DNA of 64,000 nucleotides, taken from Comamonas koreensis. Lineage in GTDB: Bacteria; Pseudomonadota; Gammaproteobacteria; Burkholderiales; Burkholderiaceae_C. Position 1 is the stretch's first letter. Every line of letters begins with the position of its first letter. The position numbers and the translations under genes were made by a program. Below, one piece after another: positions 13,851-24,161 of the stretch. The stretch spans positions 3,906,001-3,970,000 of the forward strand of contig NZ_CP043575.1 of NCBI RefSeq assembly GCF_014076495.1, in the 5' to 3' direction. The notes beneath the pieces are model-generated. The model was not told where the DNA came from. It worked only from the letters and a program-made list of their open reading frames with translations, and searched no databases.

Positions 13851-14983
13851 TTCGGGATTTGGTTTCCGGCCCACGCATTCAAGTCTCATTCATCTGGAAC
13901 GCTCAACAGTGCCGGGAGCTGCTTCCAGCCTGCCCAGTAAATAAAGCCAGCATTCAATATGCCAGCAACCTCCGGGCAGAGATTAAGCGCAAGGTAGCAG
14001 ACGGGACTTTCGTTTATGCTGACTACTTCCCTGAAAGCCCCAAAGCCAAGAAGCCAACCCGAGAATCCTCACTAATGGAGGAAATGCTGCAAAAGCAGCT
14101 GGAACTCTACGAGAAGCAAGTGGCCAACGGGAAAATGTCCCCGGCGACCTTCCGGGGCTACGCCAAGAGCATCACCGGCGAGAGGATGAGAGAGTGGCAC
14201 GGCCACAAGCTGGCCGAGGTCACGCCCTCTGCACTCCGCGACTGGATCAGCGGAATGGACTGCACCAGCAAGGCGATCCGCAATATGTTGATCCCCCTAC
14301 GGTCAGTCATGGAGGATGCGCTGAATGATGGGTTGATAGATTCCAACCCATTTGATCGCATCGCGCTGGTGAAGCTCATTCGCCAGACCAGCAGGGCAAG
14401 TGACTATGTGATCAACCCGTTCACTCATGCTGAGCGGGTAGCCATCCTGGCCGCCTGCCGGCTGGATGAAAGACCGACATTCCAGTTTTGGTTTAACACC
14501 GGCCTGCGGCCTGGAGAACTCCAAGCCCTGCAATGGGAGCATATAGATTGGGATAAAGCCACAGCTCGGATTATTCAGAACCAGGTGGCCGGCGTGATTA
14601 AAGCGCCGAAAACCGCCGCAGGCATTCGGGATGTCGATTTGAATGCTGAGGCCATGGAGGCGCTGCGTGTTCAGCGCTCAATAAGCCAGCTGCGCGGATC
14701 TCGGGTCTGGCTAAACCCTGCGACCCTGGACCCATGGGCCACCGATGCTCAGGTGAGAAAAAATGCCTGGCTGCCGATCATGAAGCGGTCTGGCATTCCC
14801 TACCGCAACCCGTACCAAATCCGCCACACCTACGCCTCGACCCTGCTGACCGCTGGAGGCAACCCTTGGTACGTCGCCCAGCAACTGGGGCATGAGGATG
14901 TGGAAATGGTTTTCCGCACCTATGGCAAGTTCATCAGGGAAGACTTCCAGAAGCCAAAGGCCAGCCTGAAAGCCGTTCAGTAG
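13814..14983 (+). CDS. int: tyrosine-family integrase
   Basis: 389 aa. The N-terminal 60 residues are arm-type DNA binding (DUF3596-like: IQYASNLRAEIKRKVADGTF), followed by a core-binding helical domain (about 80-190) and the catalytic domain. Catalytic residues visible are Arg in NTGLRPGELQAL, His-x-x-Arg in YQIRHTYAST, His in QQLGHEDVEM and Tyr in RTYGKFI. All are present, so it should be active. It ends 115 bp from the 3' end of ssrA, identifying ssrA as the probable attachment gene. Confidence 0.95.
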   Translation: MDKKPATPPGVLIRDLVSGPRIQVSFIWNAQQCRELLPACPVNKASIQYASNLRAEIKRKVADGTFVYADYFPESPKAKKPTRESSLMEEMLQKQLELYEKQVANGKMSPATFRGYAKSITGERMREWHGHKLAEVTPSALRDWISGMDCTSKAIRNMLIPLRSVMEDALNDGLIDSNPFDRIALVKLIRQTSRASDYVINPFTHAERVAILAACRLDERPTFQFWFNTGLRPGELQALQWEHIDWDKATARIIQNQVAGVIKAPKTAAGIRDVDLNAEAMEALRVQRSISQLRGSRVWLNPATLDPWATDAQVRKNAWLPIMKRSGIPYRNPYQIRHTYASTLLTAGGNPWYVAQQLGHEDVEMVFRTYGKFIREDFQKPKASLKAVQ

Positions 14984-14987
14984 GCCC

Positions 14988-15020
14988 GTGTGATTTCGGT
15001 GTGATTTCGGTGTGATTTTC
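14988..15020 (+). repeat. three tandem 11-bp direct repeats by int
   Basis: GTGTGATTTCG occurs at 14988-14998 and 14999-15009, and GTGTGATTTTC at 15010-15020. Tandem short repeats beside an integrase gene are often arm-type integrase binding sites; that role is inferred from position. Confidence 0.6.
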
Positions 15021-15046
15021 TGGACAATCACAGACAATCGAATGGG

Positions 15047-15089
15047 CAAAAAATAACGCCACACAGAGGCATTCCTCTTGTGTGGCGTT
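15047..15089 (-). terminator. ssrA terminator
   Basis: On the minus strand a stem of about 15 bp (arms 15055-15069 and 15074-15089, with one bulge) is followed by a TTATTTTTT run. It lies just beyond the CCA end of tmRNA. Confidence 0.85.
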
Positions 15090-15097
15090 GTGCTGTA

Positions 15098-15475
15098 TGG
15101 TGGAGCTGGCGGGAATTGAACCCGCGTCCGTCAGCCTTCGTCGAGCAGATCTACATGTTTAGTGTTCTGGTTTGAATCTCGCCTGCAAAGCCGCGCAGAC
15201 ACACGCTGCATTGCAAGCCAGTACCCTTAGATCTTGCCATCTACCAAGGTACCCGGTAGACGGCCAGCTGATGTAAATTCCCTTGCAGCCGGGAGGTATT
15301 GCTACCCCCTTGCCCAGCCCATCAACATACTGTTGCAAGGCTCACCGGATTTAAGCGGCGAGTGCGAAACGTTCGTCGTTTGCAGTTAGTTTTTTGAACG
15401 GAGATTTACGAGCGTCATTCAAGCTCGACATGCACCACACCGATCCCGAACCCACGTCGAAACCAGGACAGCCCC
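15098..15475 (-). ncRNA. ssrA: tmRNA (10Sa RNA)
   Basis: 378 nt on the minus strand. The ends pair as a tRNA-like acceptor: GGGGCTG (15475 downward) with CAGCTCC, then ACCA. A T arm with TTCAATTCC lies near the 3' end. The tag frame (15383 to 15351) reads ANDERFALAA then TAA, the tag known for Burkholderiales. tmRNA rescues stalled ribosomes. Its 3' end is the likely attachment site for the element to its left. Confidence 0.97.
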
Positions 15476-15487
15476 ATAGCATCTATT

Positions 15488-16153
15488 TTAGGCCAGATTC
15501 AGCCGTTTCAAGAGCTCGTGTGGAGAATTGATGACATCATCGGCTTCCCAGTGCGCGACCGACTGCTTTTCACCCAGGTAGCCGTAGACAGCGGCGACCG
15601 TGTGCATGCCAGCGGCCTTGCCGGCGATGATGTCACGCTCGTCATCGCCCACATAGACGCAGTCCTGCGGATCGACGCCGATGCGGCGTGCTGCTTCAAA
15701 GAGCGGCTCGGGGTGGGGCTTGGCATGCGGTGTGGTATCGCCACTCACGACGGCACCGGCGCTGGCGAACAAGGCCATCTGGCGCGACAACGGCTCGGTA
15801 AAGCGCTTGGACTTGTTGGTCACTACGCCCCAGTGCAGCTGGCGCGCCACAATGCTGGCCAGCATGTCGGACACGCCATCGAACACGGTGGTGTCCTGCG
15901 TCATGCGGCGCTCGTAGTTCTGGAAGAACTCCTCGCGCATGGTGGGGAACTCGGCATCCTCGGGCTGCATGCCAAAGGCCACGCGCAGCATGCCGCGCGC
16001 GCCCGATCCGGCATACGGCCGGTAATCGGCCATCGGCAAGGATGGCATGCCCCGTGCCACCCGCATCTGGTCCGCAGCAGCACCCAGATCCGGGGCGCTG
16101 TCAATCAGGGTTCCGTCCAGGTCGAACAGAATGGCGCGTATCGATCTTTGCAT
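15488..16153 (-). CDS. gph: phosphoglycolate phosphatase
   Basis: 221 aa HAD hydrolase: motif I FDLDGTLIDS near the N terminus, motif II VVTNKSKR, Lys in KPHPEPL and motif IV YVGDDERD. Removes phosphate from 2-phosphoglycolate produced by DNA repair and oxygenation side reactions. The ATG overlaps the stop of ubiG by one base, so the two form an operon; the same pairing is common in related bacteria. Confidence 0.9.
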   Translation of the reverse strand: MQRSIRAILFDLDGTLIDSAPDLGAAADQMRVARGMPSLPMADYRPYAGSGARGMLRVAFGMQPEDAEFPTMREEFFQNYERRMTQDTTVFDGVSDMLASIVARQLHWGVVTNKSKRFTEPLSRQMALFASAGAVVSGDTTPHAKPHPEPLFEAARRIGVDPQDCVYVGDDERDIIAGKAAGMHTVAAVYGYLGEKQSVAHWEADDVINSPHELLKRLNLA

Positions 16154-16893
16154 CAGCCGGGCTTTCGGGTTGCGATCATGTAGTTGACGCTGGTGTCTTC
16201 GTTGAGCCAGTAGCGCTGCGTCAAGGGATTGAACTGCAGGCCCGTGCTGTGCTCCTGCACCAGGCCGGCGCTGCGGCAGTAGTGGGCCAGCTCCGAGGGA
16301 CGGATGAACTTGGCAAACTCATGCGTGCCCTTGGGCAGCATCTGCAAGATGTATTCTGCACCCACAATCGCCAGCGCAAAGGCCTTGGCATTGCGGTTGA
16401 TCGTCGAGAAAAACACCCATCCACCAGGCTTGACCAGGTCATGGCAGGCCTGAACCACCGATGCGGGGTCGGGCACGTGCTCGAGCATCTCCATGCAGGT
16501 GACGGTATCAAAGCTCTCGGGCTGAAGCTGTGCCAGCGTCTCGACAGCGATTTCCTGGTAGGTGATACTGGGGGTTTGCGCCTCCAGCGCATGGAGCTGG
16601 GCCACGCGCAGCGCCTTGGTGGCCAGGTCGATGCCGGTAACGGTGGCACCCTTGCGCGCCATCGAGTCGCTCAAAATGCCGCCGCCGCAGCCCACATCCA
16701 GCACCTTCTGGCCATTGAGCGGAGTGATGGCATTGATCCAGCCCAATCGCAGTGGATTGATCTGGTGCAAGGGTTTGAAGTCACTGTCCGGATCCCACCA
16801 GTGCATGGCGAGCTCGGAAAACTTGGCCAATTCGGCCGGATCGGCATTCACAGTCTGGTTCATGGCCTGATTGTCCACCATCTGCAGGCGCAT
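16153..16893 (-). CDS. ubiG: ubiquinone biosynthesis O-methyltransferase
   Basis: 246 aa (or shorter from ATGs at residues 5 or 11). SAM-binding motif I is VLDVGCGGGILSDSMA, with AMHWWDPDSDFKPLHQINPL typical of UbiG near the N terminus and TCMEMLEHVPDP as motif II. It carries out both O-methylations of ubiquinone synthesis at the inner membrane. First gene of ubiG-gph; preceded by ompA on the same strand with a terminator between. Confidence 0.95.
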   Translation of the reverse strand: MRLQMVDNQAMNQTVNADPAELAKFSELAMHWWDPDSDFKPLHQINPLRLGWINAITPLNGQKVLDVGCGGGILSDSMARKGATVTGIDLATKALRVAQLHALEAQTPSITYQEIAVETLAQLQPESFDTVTCMEMLEHVPDPASVVQACHDLVKPGGWVFFSTINRNAKAFALAIVGAEYILQMLPKGTHEFAKFIRPSELAHYCRSAGLVQEHSTGLQFNPLTQRYWLNEDTSVNYMIATRKPG

Positions 16894-16908
16894 TCAGGCA
16901 TAAAAAAA

Positions 16909-16930
16909 GCCCCACGAATGGGGCTTTTTT
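16909..16930 (-). terminator. intrinsic terminator (two-sided)
   Basis: GCCCC (16909-16913), loop ACGAAT, GGGGC (16920-16924), flanked by an A-run and a T-run, so it can act in both directions. It ends ompA on the minus strand. Confidence 0.85.
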
Positions 16931-16947
16931 GCGCGGGGGCAGAAGAA

Positions 16948-17604
16948 TTACTTCTGGGTGCCCACCACTTCGATTTCCACGCGACGGTTCTTGGCGCGGC
17001 CAGCTGCAGTCTTGTTGTCTGCCACTGGTTGCTTTTCGCCCTTGCCTTCGGTGTACACGCGGCTCTTGTCGATGCCCTTGGACACCAGGTAAGCCTTCAC
17101 AGCTTCAGCGCGACGCACGGACAGCTTTTGGTTGTAAGCATCGGAGCCGATGGAGTCGGTGTGACCCACAGCGATGATCACTTCCAGGTTGATGTTCTTC
17201 ACCTTGGAAGCCACATCGTCCAGCTTAGCCTTGCCTTCTGGCTTCAGCACCGACTTGTCGAAGTCGAAGAATGCGTCAGCAGCGTAGGTGACCTTTTGGG
17301 TCTGGGCCACTGGAGGAGCCACTGGAGCAGGTGCAGGAGCAGCTGGAGTAGCAGCAGGTGCAGGTGCTGGTGCAGGAGCAGCCTTCACCAGGGCACCGTC
17401 ACAGCCTTCAGCAGCGGTAGCAGGGGTCCAGTTAGCATCGCGCCAGCACAGTTCGTTGGTACCGTTCTTCCAGACCAACTCACCGCTGCCGTTTTGCCAG
17501 TTGTCAACTACATTGCCGCCGTCAGCAGCCTTAATTTGTGCTCCAGCGGCGGTTGCAAGCGCTGCAGAGGCAAACAACATCGCCACTTTGTTCAGTTTCT
17601 TCAT
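16948..17604 (-). CDS. OmpA-family outer membrane protein
   Basis: 218 aa. Signal peptide MKKLNKVAMLFASAALATAA, a short Trp/Asn-rich region, a Pro/Ala linker (about 78-100), then an OmpA C-terminal peptidoglycan-binding domain: AFFDFDKSVLKPEGKAKLD, IAVGHTDSIGSDAYNQKLS and GRAKNRRVEIEV. It is much shorter than E. coli OmpA and lacks its beta barrel; this layout is usual in Comamonadaceae. It anchors the outer membrane to the wall. Confidence 0.92.
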   Translation of the reverse strand: MKKLNKVAMLFASAALATAAGAQIKAADGGNVVDNWQNGSGELVWKNGTNELCWRDANWTPATAAEGCDGALVKAAPAPAPAPAATPAAPAPAPVAPPVAQTQKVTYAADAFFDFDKSVLKPEGKAKLDDVASKVKNINLEVIIAVGHTDSIGSDAYNQKLSVRRAEAVKAYLVSKGIDKSRVYTEGKGEKQPVADNKTAAGRAKNRRVEIEVVGTQK

Positions 17605-17831
17605 GGTTCTCCTCTTGGGGAAAAAGCCGCAGCCGCGCTGCGAATCAAGACGTCGTCAGTGACCATCACCAAAAACGTTCTTACTTATTGTGCCATAGGC
17701 GTACCGGATCGCCATAGTTATCTGTAGCGCCAACGGTAAGACAAAAGCGCATTGGGCCTAGAATGTTGCCCACATGCAACATCAGCTTGCGCCTAAAATG
17801 CCTCTTGTACTTCGCCACCTATGCCAGCACT

Positions 17832-20693
17832 ATGACCCAGTTTGCTAAAGAAACATTGCCGATCAGCCTGGAAGAGGAAATGCGCCGCAGCTACCTCGAT
17901 TACGCGATGAGCGTGATCGTCGGCCGCGCCCTCCCAGATGCCCGCGACGGCATGAAACCGGTGCACCGCCGGGTTCTGTATGCGATGCATGAGCTGAACA
18001 ATGATTGGAACCGCCCTTATAAGAAGAGTGCGCGTATCGTGGGTGACGTGATTGGTAAGTACCACCCGCACGGTGACATCGCCGTCTACGACACTATCGT
18101 GCGCATGGCCCAGGATTTTTCCCTGCGCCATATGCTGGTCGATGGCCAGGGCAACTTCGGCTCGGTGGACGGCGACAGTGCTGCGGCCATGCGTTATACC
18201 GAAATCCGCCTGTCCAAGATCGCCCACGAAATGCTGGCCGATATCGACAAGGAAACCGTGGACTTCGGCCCCAACTACGACGGCTCCGAAAGCGAGCCGC
18301 TGGTGCTGCCCGCGCGCGTTCCCAATCTGCTGATCAATGGATCGGCCGGTATTGCGGTGGGTATGGCCACCAATATTCCTCCACACAACTTGAATGAAGT
18401 GGTGGATGCCTGCCTGCACCTGCTGCACTATCCCGACGCGACGGTCGATGACCTGATGGAGATCGTGCCTGCGCCCGATTTCCCCACCGCCGGCATCATC
18501 TACGGCATCAATGGCGTCAAGGAAGGCTACCGCACCGGCCGCGGCAAGGTGGTGATGCGCGCCAGGGTGCACTTCGAAGACATCGACAAGGGCCAGCGCC
18601 AGTCGATCATCGTCGACGAGCTGCCCTATCAGGTCAACAAGAAGACCTTGCAGGAGCGCATGGCCGAGCTGGTGCACGAGAAGAAGATCGAAGGCATCAG
18701 CCACATCCAGGATGAATCGGACAAGTCCGGCATGCGCCTGGTGATCGAGCTCAAGCGCGGCGAAGTGCCCGAGGTGGTGCTCAACAACCTGTACAAGCAG
18801 ACCCAGTTGCAGGACACCTTTGGCATGAACATGGTGGCCCTGATCAATGGCCAGCCCAAGCTGTGCAACCTGAAGGACCTGATCAAGGTCTTCCTGGAGC
18901 ACCGCCGCGAAGTAGTCACGCGCCGCACCGTGTATGAGCTGCGCAAGGCACGCGACCGCGGCCATGTGCTCGAAGGCCTGGCCGTGGCGCTGGCCAACAT
19001 CGATGACTTCATCGCCATCATCCGCAACGCCCCCACCCCGCCGGTGGCCAAGGCCGAGCTGATGGCCAAGAGCTGGGACAGCAAGCTGGTGCGCGAGATG
19101 CTCACCCGCACGCGCACCGATGGCGGCGTCATCAATGCCGACGACTACCGCCCCGAAGGTCTGGAAGTGGAATTCGGCATGCAGCAGGACGGCCTCTACC
19201 GCCTGTCCGAAACGCAAGCACAGGAAATCCTGCAGATGCGTCTGCAGCGCCTGACCGGCCTGGAACAGGACAAGATCGTTGCCGAGTACAAGGACATCAT
19301 GGCAGTCATCGAAGACCTGCTGGACATCCTGGCCAAGCCCGAGCGCGTCTCGACCATCATCGGCGAAGAGCTGGTGGCCCTGAAGACCGAGTTCGGCCAG
19401 ACCAAGCTGGGCGCACGCCGCAGCCAGGTCGAGTACAGCGCGCAGGACCTGTCCACCGAAGACCTGATCACCCCGACCGACATGGTGGTGACCCTGTCGC
19501 ACACCGGCTATATCAAGAGCCAGCCGCTGAGCGAATACCGCTCGCAAAAGCGCGGCGGGCGCGGCAAGCAGGCGACAGCCACCAAGGAAGACGACTGGAT
19601 CGACCAGCTCTTCATTGCGAACACGCACGACTACCTGCTGTGCTTCTCCAACCGGGGCCGCCTGTACTGGCTCAAGGTCTGGGAAGTGCCTGCCGGCTCG
19701 CGCGGCTCGCGTGGCCGCCCCATCGTCAACATGTTCCCGCTGCAGGACGATGAGAAGATCAACGTGGTGCTGCCGCTCACCGGCGAATACCGCAGCTTCC
19801 CGGCCGATCACTACGTCTTCATGGCCACCCGCATGGGCACCGTCAAGAAGACCTCGCTGGACGAATTCAGCAACCCGCGCAAGGCCGGCATCATCGCCGT
19901 GGGCCTGGACGATGGCGACGTGCTGATTGGCGCGGCACTGACCGAAGGCCGCCACGATGTGATGCTGTTCAGCGATGGCGGCAAGGCCGTGCGCTTCGAT
20001 GAAAACGATGTGCGCCCCATGGGCCGCAATGCGCGCGGCGTGCGCGGCATGAACATCGACGACAGCCAGAACCTGATCGCCATGTTGGTGGCCGAGCAGC
20101 ACCCGGCCGAAGTCGAAGCGCGCAAGGCCAAGGACGCGCTGGACAACCTGCAGATCCGCGACAAGGAGCTGCAGGACGCCCAGGCACCGGCGGCTGATAT
20201 TGACGCGGTGCGCAAGCAGATCGACGAGGCCCGCGCCGCGCTGGAAGCGGCCGACCTGGCCGCCATTGCGGCGCTGGGCGAGCTGCCACGCGAGACGCTG
20301 CACAGCGTGCTGACCGCCACCGAAAACGGCTACGGCAAGCGTACCTCGATCGTCGAGTACACCCGCCACGGCCGTGGCACCAAGGGCATGATCGCGATCC
20401 AGCAGTCGGAGCGCAACGGCAAGGTCGTGGCCGCCACCCTGGTGAGCCCGGATGACCAGATCATGCTGATCACCGACACCGGCGTGCTGGTGCGCACCCG
20501 GGTGGCCGAGATCCGCGAGATGGGCCGCGCCACACAGGGCGTGACCTTGATCAGCCTGGATGCAGGCGCCAAGCTGAGCGGCCTGCAGCGCATTGTCGAG
20601 AACGATGCGCAGGCAGACGAGCTCGCCGATGCGGCCGATGGCGCCGAGGCGGCAGACGGCGACGACGCCCCAAGCCCGGCAGACGGCTCCTAA
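17832..20693 (+). CDS. gyrA: DNA gyrase subunit A
   Basis: 953 aa from [20 protein letters not shown]; the open frame extends 69 bases upstream but without family similarity. It breaks and rejoins DNA through the Tyr in [13 protein letters not shown]. The quinolone region reads [14 protein letters not shown], with Ile at position 83 where E. coli has Ser, and Asp87 kept. The C-terminal beta-propeller carries a charged helical insertion of about 70 residues (roughly 770-840) and an acidic tail, making it longer than E. coli GyrA. It is followed by a terminator. Confidence 0.98.
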   Translation: MTQFAKETLPISLEEEMRRSYLDYAMSVIVGRALPDARDGMKPVHRRVLYAMHELNNDWNRPYKKSARIVGDVIGKYHPHGDIAVYDTIVRMAQDFSLRHMLVDGQGNFGSVDGDSAAAMRYTEIRLSKIAHEMLADIDKETVDFGPNYDGSESEPLVLPARVPNLLINGSAGIAVGMATNIPPHNLNEVVDACLHLLHYPDATVDDLMEIVPAPDFPTAGIIYGINGVKEGYRTGRGKVVMRARVHFEDIDKGQRQSIIVDELPYQVNKKTLQERMAELVHEKKIEGISHIQDESDKSGMRLVIELKRGEVPEVVLNNLYKQTQLQDTFGMNMVALINGQPKLCNLKDLIKVFLEHRREVVTRRTVYELRKARDRGHVLEGLAVALANIDDFIAIIRNAPTPPVAKAELMAKSWDSKLVREMLTRTRTDGGVINADDYRPEGLEVEFGMQQDGLYRLSETQAQEILQMRLQRLTGLEQDKIVAEYKDIMAVIEDLLDILAKPERVSTIIGEELVALKTEFGQTKLGARRSQVEYSAQDLSTEDLITPTDMVVTLSHTGYIKSQPLSEYRSQKRGGRGKQATATKEDDWIDQLFIANTHDYLLCFSNRGRLYWLKVWEVPAGSRGSRGRPIVNMFPLQDDEKINVVLPLTGEYRSFPADHYVFMATRMGTVKKTSLDEFSNPRKAGIIAVGLDDGDVLIGAALTEGRHDVMLFSDGGKAVRFDENDVRPMGRNARGVRGMNIDDSQNLIAMLVAEQHPAEVEARKAKDALDNLQIRDKELQDAQAPAADIDAVRKQIDEARAALEAADLAAIAALGELPRETLHSVLTATENGYGKRTSIVEYTRHGRGTKGMIAIQQSERNGKVVAATLVSPDDQIMLITDTGVLVRTRVAEIREMGRATQGVTLISLDAGAKLSGLQRIVENDAQADELADAADGAEAADGDDAPSPADGS

Positions 20694-20703
20694 GCCTGCA
20701 CAG

Positions 20704-20731
20704 AAAAAGCCATGTTGCGACATGGCTTTTT
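20704..20731 (+). terminator. intrinsic terminator of gyrA
   Basis: AAAAAGCCATG (20704-20714), loop TTGCGA, CATGGCTTTTT (20721-20731). Confidence 0.85.
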
Positions 20732-20797
20732 CCTGCACTCTTATGCTCTCTTTTTCATAGCTATCACCGCTCGCTGTGCGAGCCAACAAGGCCTTCC

Positions 20798-21901
20798 ATG
20801 CAACGCCCCTATAACTTCTCGGCCGGTCCGGCCGCCATCCCTGAAGACGTGCTGCAGCAAGCAGCCAGCGAGATGCTGGACTGGCGCGGCAGCGGCATGA
20901 GCGTGATGGAGATGAGCCACCGCGGCAAGGAGTTCATCTCGATCTGCGAGAAGGCCGAAGCCGATTTCCGCCAGCTGCTGGCCGTGCCGCAGAACTTCCA
21001 CATCCTGTTCATGCAAGGCGGTGGCCTGGCCGAGAACGCCATCGTGCCGCTCAACCTGTCGCAAGGCGGCGCCGTCGATTTTGTCGTCACCGGCAGCTGG
21101 AGCCAGAAGTCGACCAAGGAAGCGGCCAAGTTCTGCAACGCCGCAGTCGCCGCCACCGACGAAGCCCAGGGCTTTACCCATATCCCCGATCCCGCCAGTT
21201 GGAAGCTGCGCAGCGATGCGCGCTATGTGCATATCTGCAGCAACGAGACCATCAATGGCGTGGAGTTCCAGCAGCTGCCCGATCTGGCTAGCCTGGGCTG
21301 CCAGGCGCCGCTGGTGATCGATTTCTCGTCGCATGTGGCATCGCGCAGCGTGGACTGGAGCCGCGTGGGCCTGGCCTTTGGCGGCGCACAAAAGAACCTG
21401 GGCCCCGCCGGCCTGACCCTGGTCGTCGTGCGCGAGGACCTGCTCGGCCACGCGATGGCTATGTGCCCCAGCGCTTTCAACTACCGCCTGGTCGCCGACA
21501 ACCAGTCGATGTACAACACGCCCCCCACCTGGGGCATCTACATCGCCGGGCTGACCTTTGAATGGATCTTGCGCCAGCAAGAAGGCGCTGCCAGCGGCGT
21601 TGCCGCGCTCGAAGCACGCAACAGCGCCAAGGCCGAGCTGCTCTACCAGGCCATCGATGGCTCGCAGCTCTATGAGAACCGCGTGGCGCGCGACTGCCGC
21701 TCGCGCATGAATGTGCCCTTCTTCCTCAAGGACGAATCGCGCAACCAGGCATTTCTGGATGGCGCCAAGGCGCGCGGTCTGCTGCAGCTCAAGGGCCACA
21801 AGTCGGTGGGCGGCATGCGTGCCAGCATCTACAACGCCATGCCACTGGCAGGCGTGCAGGCGCTGGTGGACTATATGCAAAGTTTTGAAAAACAGGGCTG
21901 A
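20798..21901 (+). CDS. serC: phosphoserine aminotransferase
   Basis: 367 aa, full length. Begins [20 protein letters not shown], a SerC signature; PLP lysine in [16 protein letters not shown]. Makes 3-phosphoserine in serine synthesis and 4-phosphohydroxy-threonine for pyridoxal phosphate. First gene of serC-pheA-tyrA-aroA/cmk, the conserved amino-acid cluster of betaproteobacteria. Confidence 0.97.
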   Translation: MQRPYNFSAGPAAIPEDVLQQAASEMLDWRGSGMSVMEMSHRGKEFISICEKAEADFRQLLAVPQNFHILFMQGGGLAENAIVPLNLSQGGAVDFVVTGSWSQKSTKEAAKFCNAAVAATDEAQGFTHIPDPASWKLRSDARYVHICSNETINGVEFQQLPDLASLGCQAPLVIDFSSHVASRSVDWSRVGLAFGGAQKNLGPAGLTLVVVREDLLGHAMAMCPSAFNYRLVADNQSMYNTPPTWGIYIAGLTFEWILRQQEGAASGVAALEARNSAKAELLYQAIDGSQLYENRVARDCRSRMNVPFFLKDESRNQAFLDGAKARGLLQLKGHKSVGGMRASIYNAMPLAGVQALVDYMQSFEKQG

Positions 21902-21999
21902 TCAGCAACGCCCCGGTTTTGCCCGGGAAACACTCTTACGTTATTCTTACTGGTTGGCAGCCTCCCCGGGAGCTGCCCGCATCGCACACCCAGGCCACC

Positions 22000-23100
22000 A
22001 TGAGCACTTCACCCCAAGCGTCCCCCGAACTCGCCGCACTGCGTGTCCAGATTGACAATCTCGACACGCAGCTGCTGACCTTGCTGAACCAGCGCGCCCT
22101 GGTTGCCGAACGGGTGGGCGAGCTGAAAAAACGCGAAGGCACGCCCTTCTTCCGCCCGGACCGGGTCGCCCAGGTCATCCAGAAGATCGAAAACGCCAAC
22201 CCTGGCCCCTTGAAGGCCGCCCATGTCTCGGCCATCTGGCGCGAGATCATGTCCGCCTGCCTGGCGCTGGAATCGCCCCAGCGCGTCGCCATCCTGGGCC
22301 CGGCCGGCACCTTCTGCGAAGAGGCAGCCATCCAGTACTTTGGCGGCGCTGCCGACATCAAGTACTGCAACAGTTTTGAAGAGGTTTTCCACTCCACTGC
22401 TGCGGGCAGTGCCCAGTTTGGCGTGGTCGGCGTGGAGAACTCGAACGAAGGCGTGGTCACGCGTTCGCTGGACATGTTCCTGCACACGCCCTGCCACGTG
22501 GTGGGCGAAGTGAGCCTGCTGATCCGCCACAACCTGATGCGCACGACCAACTCGCTCGAAGGCATCGAGGTCGTGGCCGCGCATCCCCAGGCGCTGGCCC
22601 AGTGCCAGGGCTGGCTCTCCAAGCACCTGCCCCATGCCGAGCGCCGCCCGGTCGAGAGCAATGCCGAAGGCGCGCGCCTGGCGGCCCTGCACCCGAACAT
22701 GGCCGGCATCGCCGGCGAGCGTGCGGCCCAGCAGTACGGCCTGCACATCATCAGCCACGCCATCCAGGACGATGCCTACAACCGCACGCGCTTTGCCATC
22801 ATCTGCCTGCCCCACACGCTGGCCACGCCCGAGCCCAGTGGCAAGGACTGCACCAGCCTGGTCGTCTCGGTGCCCAACCGGCCCGGTGCCGTGCATGAGC
22901 TGCTGATGCCGCTGAGCAAGCATGGCGTGTCGATGACGCGCTTCGAATCCCGCCCGGCCCGCACCGGCCAGTGGGAATACTATTTCTATATTGATCTGGA
23001 CGGCCACCCGTCGCAGCCCCATGTGGCCAAGGCGCTGGATGAGCTGCGCGCGCTGTGTGCGTTCTACAAGGTGCTCGGCGCCTACCCTGTCGGGAGTTGA
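22000..23100 (+). CDS. pheA: chorismate mutase / prephenate dehydratase
   Basis: 366 aa from MSTSPQASPELAALR; the frame is open 81 bases upstream but that part is unlike the family. AroQ-type mutase at about 10-95 (LRVQIDNLDTQLLTLLNQRA), dehydratase at about 100-275 (LGPAGTFCEEAAIQYFG, GVVGVENSNEGVV, NRTRFAII) and an ACT domain (SVPNRPGAVHELLMP with FESRP), which binds phenylalanine for feedback control. Converts chorismate to phenylpyruvate. Confidence 0.96.
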   Translation: MSTSPQASPELAALRVQIDNLDTQLLTLLNQRALVAERVGELKKREGTPFFRPDRVAQVIQKIENANPGPLKAAHVSAIWREIMSACLALESPQRVAILGPAGTFCEEAAIQYFGGAADIKYCNSFEEVFHSTAAGSAQFGVVGVENSNEGVVTRSLDMFLHTPCHVVGEVSLLIRHNLMRTTNSLEGIEVVAAHPQALAQCQGWLSKHLPHAERRPVESNAEGARLAALHPNMAGIAGERAAQQYGLHIISHAIQDDAYNRTRFAIICLPHTLATPEPSGKDCTSLVVSVPNRPGAVHELLMPLSKHGVSMTRFESRPARTGQWEYYFYIDLDGHPSQPHVAKALDELRALCAFYKVLGAYPVGS

Positions 23101-23104
23101 ATCG

Positions 23105-24016
23105 GTGAAAAAGTTTGAACATATGGCGCTGATCGGCTGCGGGCTGATGGGCGGCTCATTTGCCCTTGCAGCCAAACGGGCGGGGCTGGTCAAACGCATT
23201 GTCGGCTACAGCAAGTCGCCATCCACCACCAGCCGCGCGCGCCAGATGGGCGTCATCGACGAGGAAGCCAGCTCGGCCCTGCAGGCCGTCTCGGGCGCCG
23301 ATCTGGTGCTGCTGGCCATCCCGGTCGCTTCGACCGAGTCGACCCTGGCCAACATCAAGCACCTGATCAACCCCGACACCCTGGTGATGGATGTGGGCTC
23401 GACCAAGATGGATGTGGTGGCTGCCGCGCGCCGTGCGCTGCGCGACCGCTTTGGCTGCTTTGTGCCGGCCCACCCGATCACCGGCAAGGAAGTCTTTGGT
23501 GTGGACCATGCCGACGTCAACCTCTACCGCGATGCCCAGGTGGTGCTTACCCCGACTGAGCTGACCAAGGTCGCCCAGCTGCGCCAGGCCGAGGCCATCT
23601 GGAAGGCCATTGGCACCCATGTGACCAGCATGGCGCCCGAGCAGCACGATGCCGCGCTGGCCGCCAGCAGCCACGCACCACACTTGGTGGCCATGGCCTA
23701 TATGAACTCGCTGCTGTCGCAAGACGGCGCGCACCGCATGCTGTCGCTCGCCGGCCCCGGCTTTCGTGATTTCACCCGCATCGCCGCCGCCGAGCCGCAG
23801 ATGTGGCGCGATATCTTCCTGGCCAACCGCAGCGAGATCCTCAAGCAGATCCAGTCGCTTCAGCACATGCTGGGCAGCTACGAGGCCGCGTTGCTGAGCG
23901 ACGACCAGCCCGCGCTCGAGCAGCTGCTGCGCGAGGCCAGCAGCACCCGCGCGCAGTGGAAGCAGGGCAAGCTCTACACGCCAGAGTCGCTGTCCAAGCA
24001 CAAAACCACCGCTTGA
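23105..24016 (+). CDS. tyrA: prephenate dehydrogenase
   Basis: 303 aa with a GTG start four bases after pheA ends. Rossmann motif ALIGCGLMGGSFALAAKRAG; catalytic blocks AHPITGKEVFGVDHA and SSHAPHLVAMA, and FRDFTRIAAAEPQMWRDIF near the C terminus. Oxidises prephenate to 4-hydroxyphenylpyruvate for tyrosine. Close spacing shows it is co-transcribed with pheA and aroA/cmk. Confidence 0.94.
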   Translation: MKKFEHMALIGCGLMGGSFALAAKRAGLVKRIVGYSKSPSTTSRARQMGVIDEEASSALQAVSGADLVLLAIPVASTESTLANIKHLINPDTLVMDVGSTKMDVVAAARRALRDRFGCFVPAHPITGKEVFGVDHADVNLYRDAQVVLTPTELTKVAQLRQAEAIWKAIGTHVTSMAPEQHDAALAASSHAPHLVAMAYMNSLLSQDGAHRMLSLAGPGFRDFTRIAAAEPQMWRDIFLANRSEILKQIQSLQHMLGSYEAALLSDDQPALEQLLREASSTRAQWKQGKLYTPESLSKHKTTA

Positions 24017-24161
24017 TCGGCCCAGCGCAGGCACTGGCCCAGCCGGTGGACCGATAATAGCCAGTGGCGCTGCCTGATACCGGGCAGCGCCACCTTCGTT
24101 TGCGACCACCGCGCCGCCTGCGCAGCAGGCCTGGCGCAACTACCCCACAGCAGAGCCCGCC

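Noticed and set aside
17763..17831. Upstream extension of gyrA
   Set aside because: The extra 23 residues do not match GyrA, while the start at 17832 gives exact E. coli numbering.
17793..20789. Very long open frame antisense to gyrA (998 aa)
   Set aside because: It mirrors gyrA codon structure in a GC-rich genome; the product is His/Leu/Gln/Val-rich with no domain and gyrA is certain.
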